A stretch of DNA of 64,000 bases from Octadecabacter antarcticus 307. Its GTDB lineage: Bacteria; Pseudomonadota; Alphaproteobacteria; Rhodobacterales; Rhodobacteraceae. Each line of letters opens with the position of its first letter. Within the stretch, counting starts at the first letter, position 1. Both the position numbers and the translations under genes were made by a program. This document shows positions 47,182 to 59,517 of this stretch, one piece after another. The stretch lies in contig NC_020911.1 in NCBI RefSeq assembly GCF_000155675.2, positions 424,501 through 488,500 on the forward strand, read 5' to 3'. The notes beneath the pieces are model-generated. The model was given only the letters and a program-made list of their open reading frames with translations. It did not search any database and was not told the origin of the DNA.

Positions 47182-47734
47182 CTACCCTGCTGCTATCAGG
47201 TGCCCCATCGCGTCTGGCGCATCGTTCGACCAAACACCACCGTTGTGCAGCGTCAGTGTCATGGCGTTGCTGAAATCGAGGTTGCCGTCAACCTGTGCAA
47301 CCTTTGCAACCGCCCCAACCGCGCAAGATATCGTCGCGAAAGAGATTTTTGGCGTCCAGTGCCGTAACCGGAACTTTAACCCCGCCCGGAATTGATCCAG
47401 TGGCAAATTTAGCGGGCGCGCGCGTATCAAGCAACAGCCCCGTGCCACCCGTCACGCGGCCTTCGAGGAATGTCAGAAGTTCAAGTTCGCCCAGCGTTGC
47501 CACGCCGTCCGCCGCGGCCATCGGCTGGATGCAGTGAAGCGGGCAGGCGCGCGATGTAAGGGCGAAGTCACCCTGCAAGGTGGTGCGCGTGTTCTGGTCG
47601 CGCGTCACAGCGAGGGTCTGCCCGTTAAGGGTATAGACGCTGTCACTTTTGAATGTCGTGATCCGCTCGTCTCGCGCCAGCGCGGGAAGACCGGCTGCGA
47701 GGGCAAAGGCAAAAACAGCCAGACATGCGATCAT
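47182..47734 (-). pseudogene. Exported rhodanese-like protein, frameshifted
   Basis: The N-terminus has a signal peptide (LAVFAFALAAGLPALA) and a small domain (VYTLNGQTLAVTRDQ...SRACPLHCIQPM) before a rhodanese-like half (LLLDTRAPAKFATGSIPGGVKVP; no catalytic Cys visible in the part before the break). A one-base shift near 47310 moves VAKVAQVDGNLDFSNAM...MGHLIAAG into another frame, which ends at TAG 47182 where the family usually has a Tyr (AAGYP). Past that stop the frame stays open toward the LysM gene. Confidence 0.75.
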
Positions 47735-47845
47735 CTTTATCTAAAGGTACTCGTTACGTGTTTGGTCGGCCAAAGTCGTGGGGCGCGCTCTTATGTTGGT
47801 CCAATGACATGAGCGCACCCCAAGGAACGCCATCGGTTTGCCGTG

Positions 47846-48085
47846 TTAATCGTGTCGGTACATGTTGGTCAGGTTGTTCAAATTGGGTGACAAACACGGG
47901 CTGATACAGGTGGCTGACGATTGTATGAGCGCGGAAATAGTCGACTGTTCGAGGGTGTTAGCGCGGGATATTGTGAACTCGTGTCCATTAACGGTGAACA
48001 CAGCGTTTGCTGTCACTGGAAGCGTTTCTGCCGCGCAAACGGTTGAAAAAGCCATCAATGTGCATGCCAAAGCGGTGCGTCTCAT
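47846..48085 (-). CDS. Short exported paralogue of the rhodanese N-terminal domain
   Basis: 79 aa with a signal peptide (LACTLMAFSTVCA). AVFTVNGHEFTISRANTLEQ...SSATCISPCLSP matches the N-terminal domain of the neighbouring rhodanese gene (VYTLNGQTLAVTRDQ...SRACPLHC), but there is no rhodanese part. It may be a free domain or a truncated gene. Function unknown. Confidence 0.55.
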   Translation of the reverse strand: MRRTALACTLMAFSTVCAAETLPVTANAVFTVNGHEFTISRANTLEQSTISALIQSSATCISPCLSPNLNNLTNMYRHD

Positions 48086-48233
48086 CCCTCGTCCCCCAAC
48101 GATTGAGCGCTAAATATTGTGGCCTAATGGGCAGGCCGACGCTCAGTTAGAATTGGGAGCAACATATCGAAGTATCGCGAATTACTCGTCAAAGGAAAAG
48201 TGTGCGGCGTTTCAGTTTTTCGGGGGGGAGAGA

Positions 48234-48797
48234 CTATTCGCTTGCAGAGAGGGCGCAAAAGCGAGCGCCGGAGTGGTCGGACGATGGCAAGCCACCCAGC
48301 AGCGCCACACCGCCACAATCAAGGTTCGCGGTGCCAGCGTGAAAGACCGGAAAGCGCGTGTAGCGGTTGATCATGCTGTCGGTGTGCCAGACGTTGTTGA
48401 CGCATAAATCTTGCGCGTTGGTGCCGGAATTAAAGCCAAAACCGGGGGCGCCGCAATCGTCCGCTTGCCCGCCAGCGTTCCACGCTTGGCCTTTGTCGCT
48501 GTCGTGCATGCCACCCGTCGGAAATACCATGCCGCGCGGATCAAAGCTCAGGTTCCAGCTTGTCGTCGGGTTCAACTGACGCAAATCCCAAGTGCCCAGC
48601 GGAATGTCGTCTTTGAAGCCAATGATGAAGAATTCGGCAATGTCGTCGTGCGTCAGCAATGAACGGTTCATCAGCGGGTCGGGCACTGACATCGTGCCTT
48701 CCATGCGGTAGCCGTTGTTGCCTTCCCAGCAGAATTCAAAGTCCGCAGACTGGGCGGGCAGGGCGAGTGTGACGAGGACGGCGATGGCGCGGATCAT
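48234..48797 (-). CDS. Secreted hypothetical protein
   Basis: 187 aa. Signal peptide MIRAIAVLVTLALPAQSA; the mature part contains six cysteines (e.g. FEFCWEG, ADDCGAP, DLCVNN, LDCGG) and a GTMSVPDP...GFKDDIPLGTWDL stretch. No family I can name. It overlaps the folC stop by 4 bp (ATGA), so it is the last gene of the accD-folC run. Confidence 0.75.
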   Translation of the reverse strand: MIRAIAVLVTLALPAQSADFEFCWEGNNGYRMEGTMSVPDPLMNRSLLTHDDIAEFFIIGFKDDIPLGTWDLRQLNPTTSWNLSFDPRGMVFPTGGMHDSDKGQAWNAGGQADDCGAPGFGFNSGTNAQDLCVNNVWHTDSMINRYTRFPVFHAGTANLDCGGVALLGGLPSSDHSGARFCALSASE

Positions 48798-50062
48798 CCA
48801 TTTTCCCGCATGACGTGGCCCGCAAAATAAAGCGATCCGCAGATCAGAATACGCGCGTTCGGGGTTTTGGCGATGATCCTGTCAAGGGCAGCGTAAAGAT
48901 CGGGCGCGGTGGTGGCTGTTATGCCCACCGCGGTCGCCGCGTCCGCGGTGGTTTGGGCGGGCAAGGTGTTGGTTTCACCGGGGATGGCAACAGCCGTAAG
49001 GGTTTGTGCATGTGCTGCCAGCGGTTCCATGAAACCGCGCACGTCTTTGGTGTTTAGCATGCCGCAAATCAGATGCGTTGGGCGATTGGGTAACGTGTCC
49101 AGCGTTGTGGCGATGGCTTTGCCTGCGGCGGGATTGTGACCGCCATCGAGCCAGAGTTCGGCGGGCGCACAGCGATCCGCCAGCGGGCCAGTTTTCAGAC
49201 GCTGCATGCGGGCAGGCCATGTGGCGTTTGTCAGGGCCGCTTCGCAGGCGGTTTCATCTGCGCCGAAGTGACGAAGGGCGGCCAAAACAGCGCCTGCGTT
49301 CTGGATTTGGTGCGGGCCGGGAAGTGCGGGCAGGGGCAAGTCAAGAAGGCCGGTTTCGTCCTGATAGATCAGGTGATCACGTTCGCGACTGACGTGAAAA
49401 TGCTGACCGTAGGCGATGATCGGCGCACCAAGGCGGGCTGCTGCGCGTTCAATCACATCCATCGCGTCGTCGTGCTGCGGGCCGACAATGCACGGCACAC
49501 CGCGTTTGATGATGCCGGCTTTTTCGCCAGCGATCAGGGGCAGTGTGTCACCGAGGTATTGTTGGTGGTCGAGGTCGACAGGTGTGATGATGCACAGCGC
49601 GGGGTCCATGACGTTGGTCGCATCAAGCCGCCCGCCGAGCCCGACTTCGAGCAGGGTAAAATCAGCGGGGGTTTCAGCAAAAGCCAGCAGCGCCGCGCAC
49701 GTCGTGATTTCGAAATAGGTGATATTTTCGCCAGTGTTGGCGGCGTAACAGCGATCAAGCGCTTCGGTCAGCGCGTCTTCCGATATCAGATCACCCGCCA
49801 GCCGGATACGTTCGTGGAACTGCGCAAGGTGTGGCGATGTGTAGGCGTGAACGCGTTTTCCCTGCGCTTCAAGCCCCGCACGTATCATCGCCAGTGTCGA
49901 TCCTTTGCCGTTGGTGCCGGCAATGTGGATCACGGGTGGCAGGCGGCGTTCGGGATTGCCAAGCGCGTTGAGCAACCGCCACATCCGATCCAGTGTCAGG
50001 TCGATGATTTTAGGATGCAGCGCCATCATGCGCGCAAGGATCACGTCTGAGGATTGGGTCAT
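48794..50062 (-). CDS. folC: Folylpolyglutamate synthase/dihydrofolate synthase
   Basis: 422 aa. Mur-ligase-family enzyme that adds glutamate to dihydropteroate/tetrahydrofolate. P-loop VIHIAGTNGKGSTLAMI, the FAxTPADFTLLEVGLGGRLDATN segment and HSLDHQ-like DLDHQQYLGDTL are present. Start and stop overlap neighbours by 4 bp each, so it is translated with accD and two small membrane/secreted proteins. Confidence 0.96.
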   Translation of the reverse strand: MTQSSDVILARMMALHPKIIDLTLDRMWRLLNALGNPERRLPPVIHIAGTNGKGSTLAMIRAGLEAQGKRVHAYTSPHLAQFHERIRLAGDLISEDALTEALDRCYAANTGENITYFEITTCAALLAFAETPADFTLLEVGLGGRLDATNVMDPALCIITPVDLDHQQYLGDTLPLIAGEKAGIIKRGVPCIVGPQHDDAMDVIERAAARLGAPIIAYGQHFHVSRERDHLIYQDETGLLDLPLPALPGPHQIQNAGAVLAALRHFGADETACEAALTNATWPARMQRLKTGPLADRCAPAELWLDGGHNPAAGKAIATTLDTLPNRPTHLICGMLNTKDVRGFMEPLAAHAQTLTAVAIPGETNTLPAQTTADAATAVGITATTAPDLYAALDRIIAKTPNARILICGSLYFAGHVMRENG

Positions 50063-50451
50063 GTGGCGCGTCCTGTGCGGAGTGAGACGAAAAGCATGAC
50101 GCCAAATGTGACGTTATAGCCCGCGCAAAACGCAGGCCACCATAGTGGACCGGGATGCGGGGTTGCGAACAGGGCCGCGTCAAGGATGGCGTGCGCGATA
50201 AATGCAAGACCGAGGCCTGCGATGCCGATCCGGTTCGAAAACACGGCAGCAGCAGCGAAGGCCGCAAAAATTGCAAGATGCAGCACGACCTGTCCATCAT
50301 CTTGGCTGGCAACCGCGAACAATGGCCAGAAACCAGCGACAGCAATCAATACCAGCGCAACGATACCGGACCGCAGCATGCCAGCACGCGACAGGGCGAA
50401 TACCGTCGCGCTGGCCAACGCTGCCCCGATGAGCACGGGCAGCAGGATCAT
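50059..50451 (-). CDS. Small membrane protein between accD and folC
   Basis: 130 aa with four predicted helices ([19 protein letters not shown] at the start; [20 protein letters not shown] at the end). No motif. Overlaps both flanking genes by 4 bp. The same position in other roseobacters suggests a conserved but uncharacterised protein. Confidence 0.7.
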   Translation of the reverse strand: MILLPVLIGAALASATVFALSRAGMLRSGIVALVLIAVAGFWPLFAVASQDDGQVVLHLAIFAAFAAAAVFSNRIGIAGLGLAFIAHAILDAALFATPHPGPLWWPAFCAGYNVTFGVMLFVSLRTGRAT

Positions 50452-51383
50452 TCGGTTTTGGTGTCCGCGACCGCAGTCTGGTCGGTTATGTTTTCGGTGC
50501 TATCCGGTGGGGGTAGTTCACCAGCCACAGCCGGATCGAGACCCAAAAGCATGCGGGTAATCGTGATCAATTCTTCGCGCATTTTGCCACGCGGCGTCAC
50601 ACGGTCCAGCATCCCGTGATCAAGCAGATATTCCGACCGCTGGAAGCCCTCGGGTAGTTTTTCACGGATCGTTTGTTCGATGACGCGCGGGCCAGCAAAA
50701 CAAATCAACGCGGCAGGTTCGGCAATATGCACATCGCCCAGCATCGCATAGCTGGCCGTTACGCCGCCCGTCGTCGGGTGGGTCAACACGACAATATAGG
50801 GCAAGTTCGCTTCTTTGAGCATTTCCACAGCCACGGTCGTGCGCGGCATCTGCATCAGGCTCAGAATGCCTTCTTGCATGCGTGCGCCACCTGCGGCGGA
50901 AAACAGGATCAGCGGACGTTTGGTTTCCACGGCACGCTGCGCAGCTGCGATGATCGCGTTGCCAACATACATGCCCATGGACCCGCCCATGAAGCTAAAA
51001 TCTTGCGCTGCGGCGACGATTGGCGTGCGGCCGATTTCGCCCATCGCCACAAGCATCGCTTCTTGTTCGCCAGTTTTGCGCTGGGCGGCTTTCATGCGGT
51101 CCGGATATTTCTTCTGATCGCGGAAATGCAGTGGATCGGCGGTCGGCGTGGGTACATCGACTTCGGTGAAAATCCCGCCGTCAAACAACGCCCCAAAGCG
51201 GTCACGCGGGGTGATCGCCATGTGGTGATCGCATGATGTGCAGACATTCAGGTTGTCCGACAATTCGCGGTGAAACAGCATGGTGCCGCATTCGTCACAT
51301 TTCGACCACAGGTTCTCGGGCACTTCACGGCGCGAGAAGATGGAATTGATGCGCGGGCGGACGTAGTTGGAAATCCAGTTCAT
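50448..51383 (-). CDS. accD: Acetyl-CoA carboxylase carboxyltransferase subunit beta
   Basis: 311 aa. N-terminal zinc ribbon ([24 protein letters not shown], two CxxC) and crotonase-fold body with [13 protein letters not shown] and [18 protein letters not shown]. Partners with AccA to carboxylate acetyl-CoA for fatty acid synthesis. First gene of the accD-membrane protein-folC cluster, which is typical in alphaproteobacteria. Confidence 0.97.
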   Translation of the reverse strand: MNWISNYVRPRINSIFSRREVPENLWSKCDECGTMLFHRELSDNLNVCTSCDHHMAITPRDRFGALFDGGIFTEVDVPTPTADPLHFRDQKKYPDRMKAAQRKTGEQEAMLVAMGEIGRTPIVAAAQDFSFMGGSMGMYVGNAIIAAAQRAVETKRPLILFSAAGGARMQEGILSLMQMPRTTVAVEMLKEANLPYIVVLTHPTTGGVTASYAMLGDVHIAEPAALICFAGPRVIEQTIREKLPEGFQRSEYLLDHGMLDRVTPRGKMREELITITRMLLGLDPAVAGELPPPDSTENITDQTAVADTKTE

Positions 51384-51437
51384 GGGACCCTCAAATTATG
51401 TTGGGTTTGAAATAAGCGCACAGGACGCGAAATGCAA

Positions 51438-52334
51438 TCAGCGGCGTAGGGCAAGGCGTGCGGTAAGCCAAACAGTGCATAGCATCAGCGCCTCGTAAGG
51501 AATAAACGGCTCCCAAGCCAGACCGTAGGTGGGCCAGACGAACAGTGCCGCACCATAAAGCCAGTCGTCGGCTGCAAGGATGACCAGCGCACTAATGTTG
51601 TTGACGAAATGCACAGCAAAGGCTGGACCAAGGGTGCCAGAACGCGCAGTAAGATCGGCGCTGACAAGGCCAAGACACGTCGCCCAAGCAACGTAAGCCC
51701 ATGCGGAATAGGCGGGGCTAGCTGGGTCGTAGTGGATTAAACCAAACAGGAAAGACGGAACGCCAATCCAGATGATTGGGTATTTGCAAAGAGCGGCAAG
51801 GTGGCTTTGCAGGTAGCCACGAAACACCAGTTCTTCGGCGCTGATTTGAACGAACAACAGCGGCAGGATCGCGGGAAGAAGGGAGAGCCAAGTGGTGAAA
51901 GGGAATTGCTGCACAGCGTCTGGCGTGAAGGCAGATGGCAGTACGAGAATGGCATAAAGTGGCGATAGATAGGGACTAACACGCCAGAATTGCCGCCAAG
52001 CGGGGCGGATCGCACCAATAAGGTCGCGCAGGCCGACGCGATGCAATCGGCGAACCATAAACAAAAGTAACGCGGTGTATATTGCGAACGCAGCCAGATT
52101 CCAGCGGACAGCGGTGGGGGTTGTCCCATCGATGAAATCGTCGATTAGCGCTGGGTTAGAGACTATGTTGGGGTTTTTTGTCCAAGTGGAAAAGAGTGCA
52201 ACAAATATGAATTGGAAGCCGTACCACAGCACCGCAATGACAAGAACTATAGATACCCAGCTTGCCAACTTTCTGAAAGGTTCCGCACGCACTGCCATGG
52301 GGGTGTAGGCGTCACGCAATCGTATGTCCCGCAT
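51438..52334 (-). CDS. CPBP-family intramembrane metalloprotease
   Basis: 298 aa with about eight helices. The CPBP (CAAX/Abi) motifs are visible: EELVFRGYLQSHL, then LFGLIHYDP and VHFVNNISA with the metal-binding His. ATG 52334 overlaps the ACT-protein gene by 23 bp; ATG 52298 would avoid it. Substrate unknown. Confidence 0.88.
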   Translation of the reverse strand: MRDIRLRDAYTPMAVRAEPFRKLASWVSIVLVIAVLWYGFQFIFVALFSTWTKNPNIVSNPALIDDFIDGTTPTAVRWNLAAFAIYTALLLFMVRRLHRVGLRDLIGAIRPAWRQFWRVSPYLSPLYAILVLPSAFTPDAVQQFPFTTWLSLLPAILPLLFVQISAEELVFRGYLQSHLAALCKYPIIWIGVPSFLFGLIHYDPASPAYSAWAYVAWATCLGLVSADLTARSGTLGPAFAVHFVNNISALVILAADDWLYGAALFVWPTYGLAWEPFIPYEALMLCTVWLTARLALRR

Positions 52335-52683
52335 CGGTCAGGGCGGTCTTTACGCGGTTCATTTCAGCCGTGCGCACCAACAGATAGTCGCGCAAATGGG
52401 TGGAGATCACAAAGACGCCGAGGCCCGCTGTCGATATCGGCGTGAGGGCGGCCATAACAACACCGGGTTCGTCTAGTGTGGCTAATGTGTCGACCCGCAG
52501 CGCTGTCCAGCCTGTATCGGCAATATCTGGCGCGCGGTTGGCAAGGCAGACGATAGACAGTTCGTCGTTGGCGCGGGTGATGTTCACAAGGCCAACGCCG
52601 TCTGCCCAGTCGGGCAGCAATGCAAGTGCAGGCATGCGGGTGATGGCATATTCCCCAGTAAGGGAGGTGAAAGATAATTTCAT
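52312..52683 (-). CDS. ACT domain-containing protein
   Basis: 123 aa starting ATG 52683 (MKLSFTSLTGEYAITRMP). The C-terminal half (DEPGVVMAALTPISTAGLGVFVISTHLRDYLLV) is an ACT fold of the aspartate kinase/CASTOR type, which binds amino acids. Co-directional with the CPBP gene. Divergent from ilvD. Confidence 0.8.
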   Translation of the reverse strand: MKLSFTSLTGEYAITRMPALALLPDWADGVGLVNITRANDELSIVCLANRAPDIADTGWTALRVDTLATLDEPGVVMAALTPISTAGLGVFVISTHLRDYLLVRTAEMNRVKTALTDAGHTIA

Positions 52684-52792
52684 TCTTTCAGACTGCCGCG
52701 TGCTGGAGTCTAAGCCAAGTATAATGCGACTTGTAGGCAAAGCCACTGCGATTTAGACGGTTTGCAAGTTAGATTTCCCAAAAGGTACCGTG

Positions 52793-54526
52793 ATGACCCG
52801 CAAAGCAACCGACAAGACGAACCTGCCCAGCCGCCATGTCACAGAAGGCCCGTCGCGCGCGCCGCATCGGTCGTATTTCTACGCGATGGACCTGACCGAA
52901 GAGCAGATTAATCAACCATTTGTCGGCGTGGCCACCTGCTGGAACGAAGCAGCGCCTTGTAACATTTCACTGAACTGGCAGGCCCGATCGGTCAAACGTG
53001 GTGTCAAAGAAGCAAGCGGTACGCCGCGCGAATTTACCACCATCACCGTCACCGATGGCCTTGCGATGGGCCACGAGGGCATGCGGTCGTCGTTGGCATC
53101 GCGCGATGCGATTGCGGACACGGTTGAATTGACGATGCGCGGCCATTGCTATGATGCGATTGTCGGTCTGGCGGGCTGCGACAAATCCCTGCCGGGGATG
53201 ATGATGGCCATGGTGCGTCTGAACACGCCGAGTGTTTTCATGTATGGTGGGTCGATCCTGCCGGGTCGCCACGAAGGCAAAGACATTACCGTTCAGGATA
53301 TGTTTGAGGCTGTTGGCAAATACCAAGCGGGTCAAATGACAGACGCTGAATTGGCTGTGATGGAACGGGTTGCATGCCCGTCTGCGGGTGCCTGCGGTGG
53401 TCAGTTTACGGCCAACACGATGGCTTGCGTTTCTGAGGCGATCGGCCTCGCGCTTTTGAATTCATCCGGCATGCCCGCGCCCTATGAAGACCGGGCGCAA
53501 TACGGTGAGGCGTCGGGCCAAGCGGTTATGAACCTGATCGCAAAGAACATCCGCGCCCGCGATGTGGTGACGCGCAAGTCGCTGGAAAATGCGGCACGTG
53601 TCGTCGCCTGTACAGGTGGGTCGACCAATGCTGGCCTACACCTGCCTGCAATTGCACATGAAGCGGGCATCGATTTCAACCTGTTCGACGTTTGTGACAT
53701 TTTCAGAGACACGCCGTATTTTGTCGATCTTAAGCCGGGTGGTCAGTACGTGGCAAAAGACATGTTTGAGGTCGGCGGTGTGCCTGTCGTGATGAAAGAA
53801 TTGCGCAAAGCGGGCCTGTGGCATGACGATTGCATGACGGCCAGTGGCAAAGTCATCGGCGAAGAATTGGACATGATTAAGGGTGAGGCTGATGGCAAAG
53901 TTATTTACCCCGTTGAGAACCCGATCACCAAAACTGGCGGTGTTGTTGGATTGAAGGGTAATCTTGCCCCTGATGGTGCCATCGTGAAGGTCGCTGGCAT
54001 GTCTGACGACGAACAGGTCTTTACCGGTCCTGCGCGGGTGTTCGAATCAGAAGAGGACGCTTTTTCGGCTGTGAAGGCGCGCTGCTATAAAGAAGGTGAA
54101 GTGCTGGTTATCCGCAACGAAGGGCCGTCCGGTGGCCCGGGAATGCGTGAAATGCTGGCGACAACGGCGGCGCTGTCCGGTCAGGGCATGGGCAAGAAGG
54201 TCGCGCTGATCACTGATGGTCGTTTTAGTGGCGCAACGCGGGGCTTTTGCGTTGGCCACGTCGGGCCTGAGGCCGCACATGGTGGCCCGATTGGTATGCT
54301 GAAAGACGGTGACATGATCACGATGAACGCGGTGAGCGGGGAACTATCGGTCGATCTGACAGATGCAGAACTGGCGCAACGCAAGGCGGATTGGGTTGGC
54401 CCGAAAGAGACGATTTATGCGTCGGGCGCGCTGTGGAAGTACGCGCAACTGGTTGGTGGCGCGCTGAATGGCGCAGTCACGCACCCTGGCGCGAAACATG
54501 AACGCCACATCTATATGGATCTGTAA
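52793..54526 (+). CDS. ilvD: Dihydroxy-acid dehydratase
   Basis: 577 aa. Converts dihydroxy acids to 2-keto acids in isoleucine and valine biosynthesis (and feeds leucine). [Fe-S] ligand motifs: [23 protein letters not shown] and [39 protein letters not shown] ending. ATG 52793, one codon after the GTG. The divergent ACT-protein gene lies 106 bp upstream. Confidence 0.97.
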   Translation: MTRKATDKTNLPSRHVTEGPSRAPHRSYFYAMDLTEEQINQPFVGVATCWNEAAPCNISLNWQARSVKRGVKEASGTPREFTTITVTDGLAMGHEGMRSSLASRDAIADTVELTMRGHCYDAIVGLAGCDKSLPGMMMAMVRLNTPSVFMYGGSILPGRHEGKDITVQDMFEAVGKYQAGQMTDAELAVMERVACPSAGACGGQFTANTMACVSEAIGLALLNSSGMPAPYEDRAQYGEASGQAVMNLIAKNIRARDVVTRKSLENAARVVACTGGSTNAGLHLPAIAHEAGIDFNLFDVCDIFRDTPYFVDLKPGGQYVAKDMFEVGGVPVVMKELRKAGLWHDDCMTASGKVIGEELDMIKGEADGKVIYPVENPITKTGGVVGLKGNLAPDGAIVKVAGMSDDEQVFTGPARVFESEEDAFSAVKARCYKEGEVLVIRNEGPSGGPGMREMLATTAALSGQGMGKKVALITDGRFSGATRGFCVGHVGPEAAHGGPIGMLKDGDMITMNAVSGELSVDLTDAELAQRKADWVGPKETIYASGALWKYAQLVGGALNGAVTHPGAKHERHIYMDL

Positions 54527-54531
54527 CAATA

Positions 54532-55215
54532 ATGTGGGTGCGCGGGTGTAATCTGGTGGTTTGCCTCATTGGATTGGGTGGCTGCGAAGGTGGGGCAGAC
54601 GGGGTTATGGGCCGGTTGGCCAGCATCGTCTCCGCACCCAGCGCCACCAGCCAAGGCATACGCACACTATCACTACTTGGGGGTAATGTGCGGGTGCGCG
54701 GGCCAGACGGTTATTGTGTTGACCAAACGGCCAGCGATGCGCGGCGCGGCTTTGCGGTGCTGGCCGGATGCGCGTTGTTGTCAGACGGTGCTGCGGTCAT
54801 GCCGAACCTTGACGGGTTGATTACCGTTCAATTTGGCGCTGAAAGCACGGCAAGCGTCACCGACAACGAAGAGGCCTTCGCGATGTTTTTGACGACGGAC
54901 ATCGGTCTTGGTCTTTTGGCGGGCAACGGAAATGCGGCGAATGTATCGCAGGCGGTTACGATCACAGACCGCGCGGGCGTGTTGGTGCGGTTCCACGACA
55001 CGTCGGGCCCTGCTTTTGCAGGCACGGCCGGCCCGCAGTGGCGCGGGTTCTTGGACATCAACGGCCGGCTTGCAACGATATCCGTGCTAAGCTTTGAGCG
55101 CGCGGTGTTAAGCCGCGCCGAAGGTGAGCGTTTGCTGGTCGTGGCGATGGCAGAATTGGCCGAAGCCAACGCGCCGACTGTCGCGCCACAGGCAACAAGA
55201 GACGATAATGGTTGA
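54532..55215 (+). CDS. Putative lipoprotein next to ilvD
   Basis: 227 aa. Its N-terminus (NLVVCLIGLGGCEGG) resembles a signal with lipobox LGGC. No family known to me. Only 5 bp after the ilvD stop, so it may be co-transcribed by position. Base composition like its neighbours. Confidence 0.6.
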   Translation: MWVRGCNLVVCLIGLGGCEGGADGVMGRLASIVSAPSATSQGIRTLSLLGGNVRVRGPDGYCVDQTASDARRGFAVLAGCALLSDGAAVMPNLDGLITVQFGAESTASVTDNEEAFAMFLTTDIGLGLLAGNGNAANVSQAVTITDRAGVLVRFHDTSGPAFAGTAGPQWRGFLDINGRLATISVLSFERAVLSRAEGERLLVVAMAELAEANAPTVAPQATRDDNG

Positions 55216-55301
55216 TTTAGCGAGAATTAATTCGCTAATTTTTTCCTCTTGCGAAACAATTTGGCATATATGATTCTGACAAAAGGATTCTATCGGACCC
55301 C

Positions 55302-56075
55302 ATGGGACAACGACGCACAGGACTGTTTGAAAAGCTGCTGTCGCGGGGCACGCGGGCATTTTGGTCCCGTGCGGCGAATGCGGCTGGAACCACAGATTTA
55401 TCCGTCCTGCGCAGTCAGCGGACTGAGGCGCGCATTTTACGCCAGAAACTGGATGAGTTGACCTATACGGCCGACAGCCGCCTTGCATGGCCGCGCATCG
55501 GATTGTCGAATTTTCCCAAGCCAGCGGGAACGGATTGGTCGTGGCGCCCGCAACTGTGGCGTGGCGCGTTGCCATTCAAGGGGATCAGTGGCGTTGAAAG
55601 CAAGACGATGCTGGGTGATGAGGTCACGATTTTTCACGACTGCCAGATTTCGGAACTGACGCTGCGCCAGCTGCGCAACACCCGTCAAGAGGATTTGGCC
55701 CCATTTGGCTTGCGAATGGACGTGTTCCAATTCGATGGGTCATTCCTCAGCCTTGTGCTGGCGCTGCCGCAATTATCTTGCGAAGGTTTGACGCGGCGAC
55801 ATCTTTTGCGGATGGAAGCGATCGTGGAGACTGAAACGCCGTTGGAGATTTTCGCTCGGATAAATGTGCGGCATGGGCCGAACACAGAACAGATTGTTCG
55901 CGAACTGCCGCTTGATGATGGCAAGGTGATGGTGGAGTTTGATCTGGCCTATACCAAGCTGAACGAAAAGCGCGTTGAGTCCATGTGGATCGATTTGATC
56001 TTTGAGGGTCCTCAGATGAACCAAGTGACGATACGCGATGTGACATTCTCGCGCAATCCTCGCGCGGAGCTTTAG
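55302..56075 (+). CDS. DUF6478-type conserved protein
   Basis: 257 aa, soluble, no signal. Begins MGQRRTGLFEKLLSRGTRAFWSRAA and has WPRIGLSNFPKPAGTDWSWRP with a beta-rich remainder. I associate it with the DUF6478 family of Rhodobacterales from memory. Function unknown; it precedes a second small conserved gene by 8 bp, so the pair is probably one unit. Confidence 0.7.
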   Translation: MGQRRTGLFEKLLSRGTRAFWSRAANAAGTTDLSVLRSQRTEARILRQKLDELTYTADSRLAWPRIGLSNFPKPAGTDWSWRPQLWRGALPFKGISGVESKTMLGDEVTIFHDCQISELTLRQLRNTRQEDLAPFGLRMDVFQFDGSFLSLVLALPQLSCEGLTRRHLLRMEAIVETETPLEIFARINVRHGPNTEQIVRELPLDDGKVMVEFDLAYTKLNEKRVESMWIDLIFEGPQMNQVTIRDVTFSRNPRAEL

Positions 56076-56083
56076 GGGTTTGG

Positions 56084-56476
56084 ATGTCTGATAAGATATT
56101 GCTGACGAAACTGCGCCTTGTTGAAGGCGTCTGGCATGGATCGCTAAAGCACCTTGGGCGCAAGGGCACCTGGCAGCCAAATATCGAAGTTACGCATCTG
56201 GATTCTCCTATCGACGGGGTCGATGTGCAAGAAGACCGCGTCGAGGAATGCTGGCACGTGAGCGTACCGATCCCCGCCGACAGAATTGCCGACGGGGTAC
56301 AGACGTTTGTTATTACGGACCGCAATGAGGACGTGCTGCTCGGCAGTTTTTCAATCGTCGCGGGGGATGCTTTGGCAGAAGATATCCGAGCCGAGTTGTC
56401 GTTACTACGCGCAGAGCTGGACATGCTGAAGAAAGCGTTTCGGCGTCATTGCGTTGAGACGCTGGGTGGTGGCTGA
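56084..56476 (+). CDS. Conserved hypothetical protein, partner of the DUF6478-type gene
   Basis: 130 aa; a beta-sandwich-like body (VWHGSLKHLGRKGTWQPNIEVTH, FVITDRNEDVLLGSFSIVAG) ends in a helical coiled-coil-like tail (AELSLLRAELDMLKKAF). Starts 8 bp after the preceding stop. Function unknown. Confidence 0.7.
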   Translation: MSDKILLTKLRLVEGVWHGSLKHLGRKGTWQPNIEVTHLDSPIDGVDVQEDRVEECWHVSVPIPADRIADGVQTFVITDRNEDVLLGSFSIVAGDALAEDIRAELSLLRAELDMLKKAFRRHCVETLGGG

Positions 56477-56514
56477 ATTGGTCTAAGATCGAATTGGCTG
56501 TGCCAATCAGACCA

Positions 56515-56572
56515 AGTGGGGGCCAGCCCCCAGTTCTGGGGCGCTGCCCCGCCCTACGGGCTCCCCGGGATA
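56515..56572. terminator. GC-rich hairpin cluster after the DUF6478 pair
   Basis: GGGGGC-CA-GCCCCC (56518-56531) is followed by GGGGCGCTGCCCC and CCCCGGGATATTT. A similar GC-rich unit ending in a CCCGGG-ATATTT tract is a common intergenic feature in roseobacters and probably terminates transcription; I base that on recall, not on a search. Confidence 0.5.
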
Positions 56573-56612
56573 TTTATGAGACAAAGACGAGGTGACGCGG
56601 CGTTTGGGGTGA

Positions 56613-58682
<2,070 letters not shown>

Positions 58683-58730
58683 CCAAACACCCAAAGGGAA
58701 CCAGACATAATCGCACTCAGACATTGGATC

Positions 58731-59371
58731 ATGTTTGGGATACTGGCGCTGGGCGTCGCGGCCTGTTCATTTGCGGCCCTCGCATCGAACAACGACGCGG
58801 ACATCATTGTGGTTGGGGTTTGATCCTGCATGGCATCGCAGATTTGGCCGCTCTATTCCCAATGTCGTTGAACGCTCGACTGGCTTGACGGTGCGCGTTG
58901 AGTCGATCAGCGGTGCGCGGTTTTTGGGGTCATAGGGCATTCTGACGCAATATATCGCCAGTAATTGGGATTGGGTCATCGCATATGGTGGCGGCAATGA
59001 TCTGGCCTTGGGTTTCCAAACGCCAAATGCACGGCGTGTGTTGGATGAATTGATTTCATCGAATGGCAGTCAGGGTGCAATGCCGGCCGTGGTAAACAAA
59101 GTCGTGGCGCAAGGCGCGCAAGTGATTGTCCTCGGTTATTATCCAGTGAGGGATCTTTGTGGCCCATTTGCGCCCTGCATTGCGGTTTTGGATGAATTGG
59201 CGGCGCGTCAAGCGCGTTTGGCGGCGTCAAACCATGACGTGACTTTTGTCGATAGTGGGCTGGTTATCAGGCGGGGCAATGCGCTGGCCTGATCTGGTGC
59301 ATCCGTCGCCGCGCGGTGCGGCGCTGATTGGGGAATTGATTGCGTCGGTGATCGTGCGTAACACAAGGTAA
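58731..59371 (+). pseudogene. SGNH/GDSL hydrolase, inactivated
   Basis: Three in-frame pieces together match an SGNH-type lipolytic protein: a lipobox-like start (LGVAACSF...NNDADIIVVG), the body RRFGRSIPNVVERSTGLTVRVESISGARFLG, then ASNWDWVIAYGGGNDL...VIVLGYYPVRD, and PDLVHPSPRGAALIGELIASV with the catalytic Asp/His block. Breaks: a frameshift at the nucleophile GDS (near 58821), TAG at 58933-58935, and a shift near 59288. Confidence 0.75.
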
Positions 59372-59517
59372 CCAAGGATTAGAAACATTGTGTTTCTCTG
59401 TTTCCTGCCCTGCAACAGTCCCGCCATAACCCCGCAATTGTCATGCCCGTGCCGCAGTGTTGCCCCTTTTGGCGGCAATACATACCTCGAACAAGAGATG
59501 TCAATCGAGGATCAATT

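Noticed and set aside
49136..50050. 304-codon plus-strand ORF opposite folC
   Set aside because: Antisense to a well-supported folC gene.
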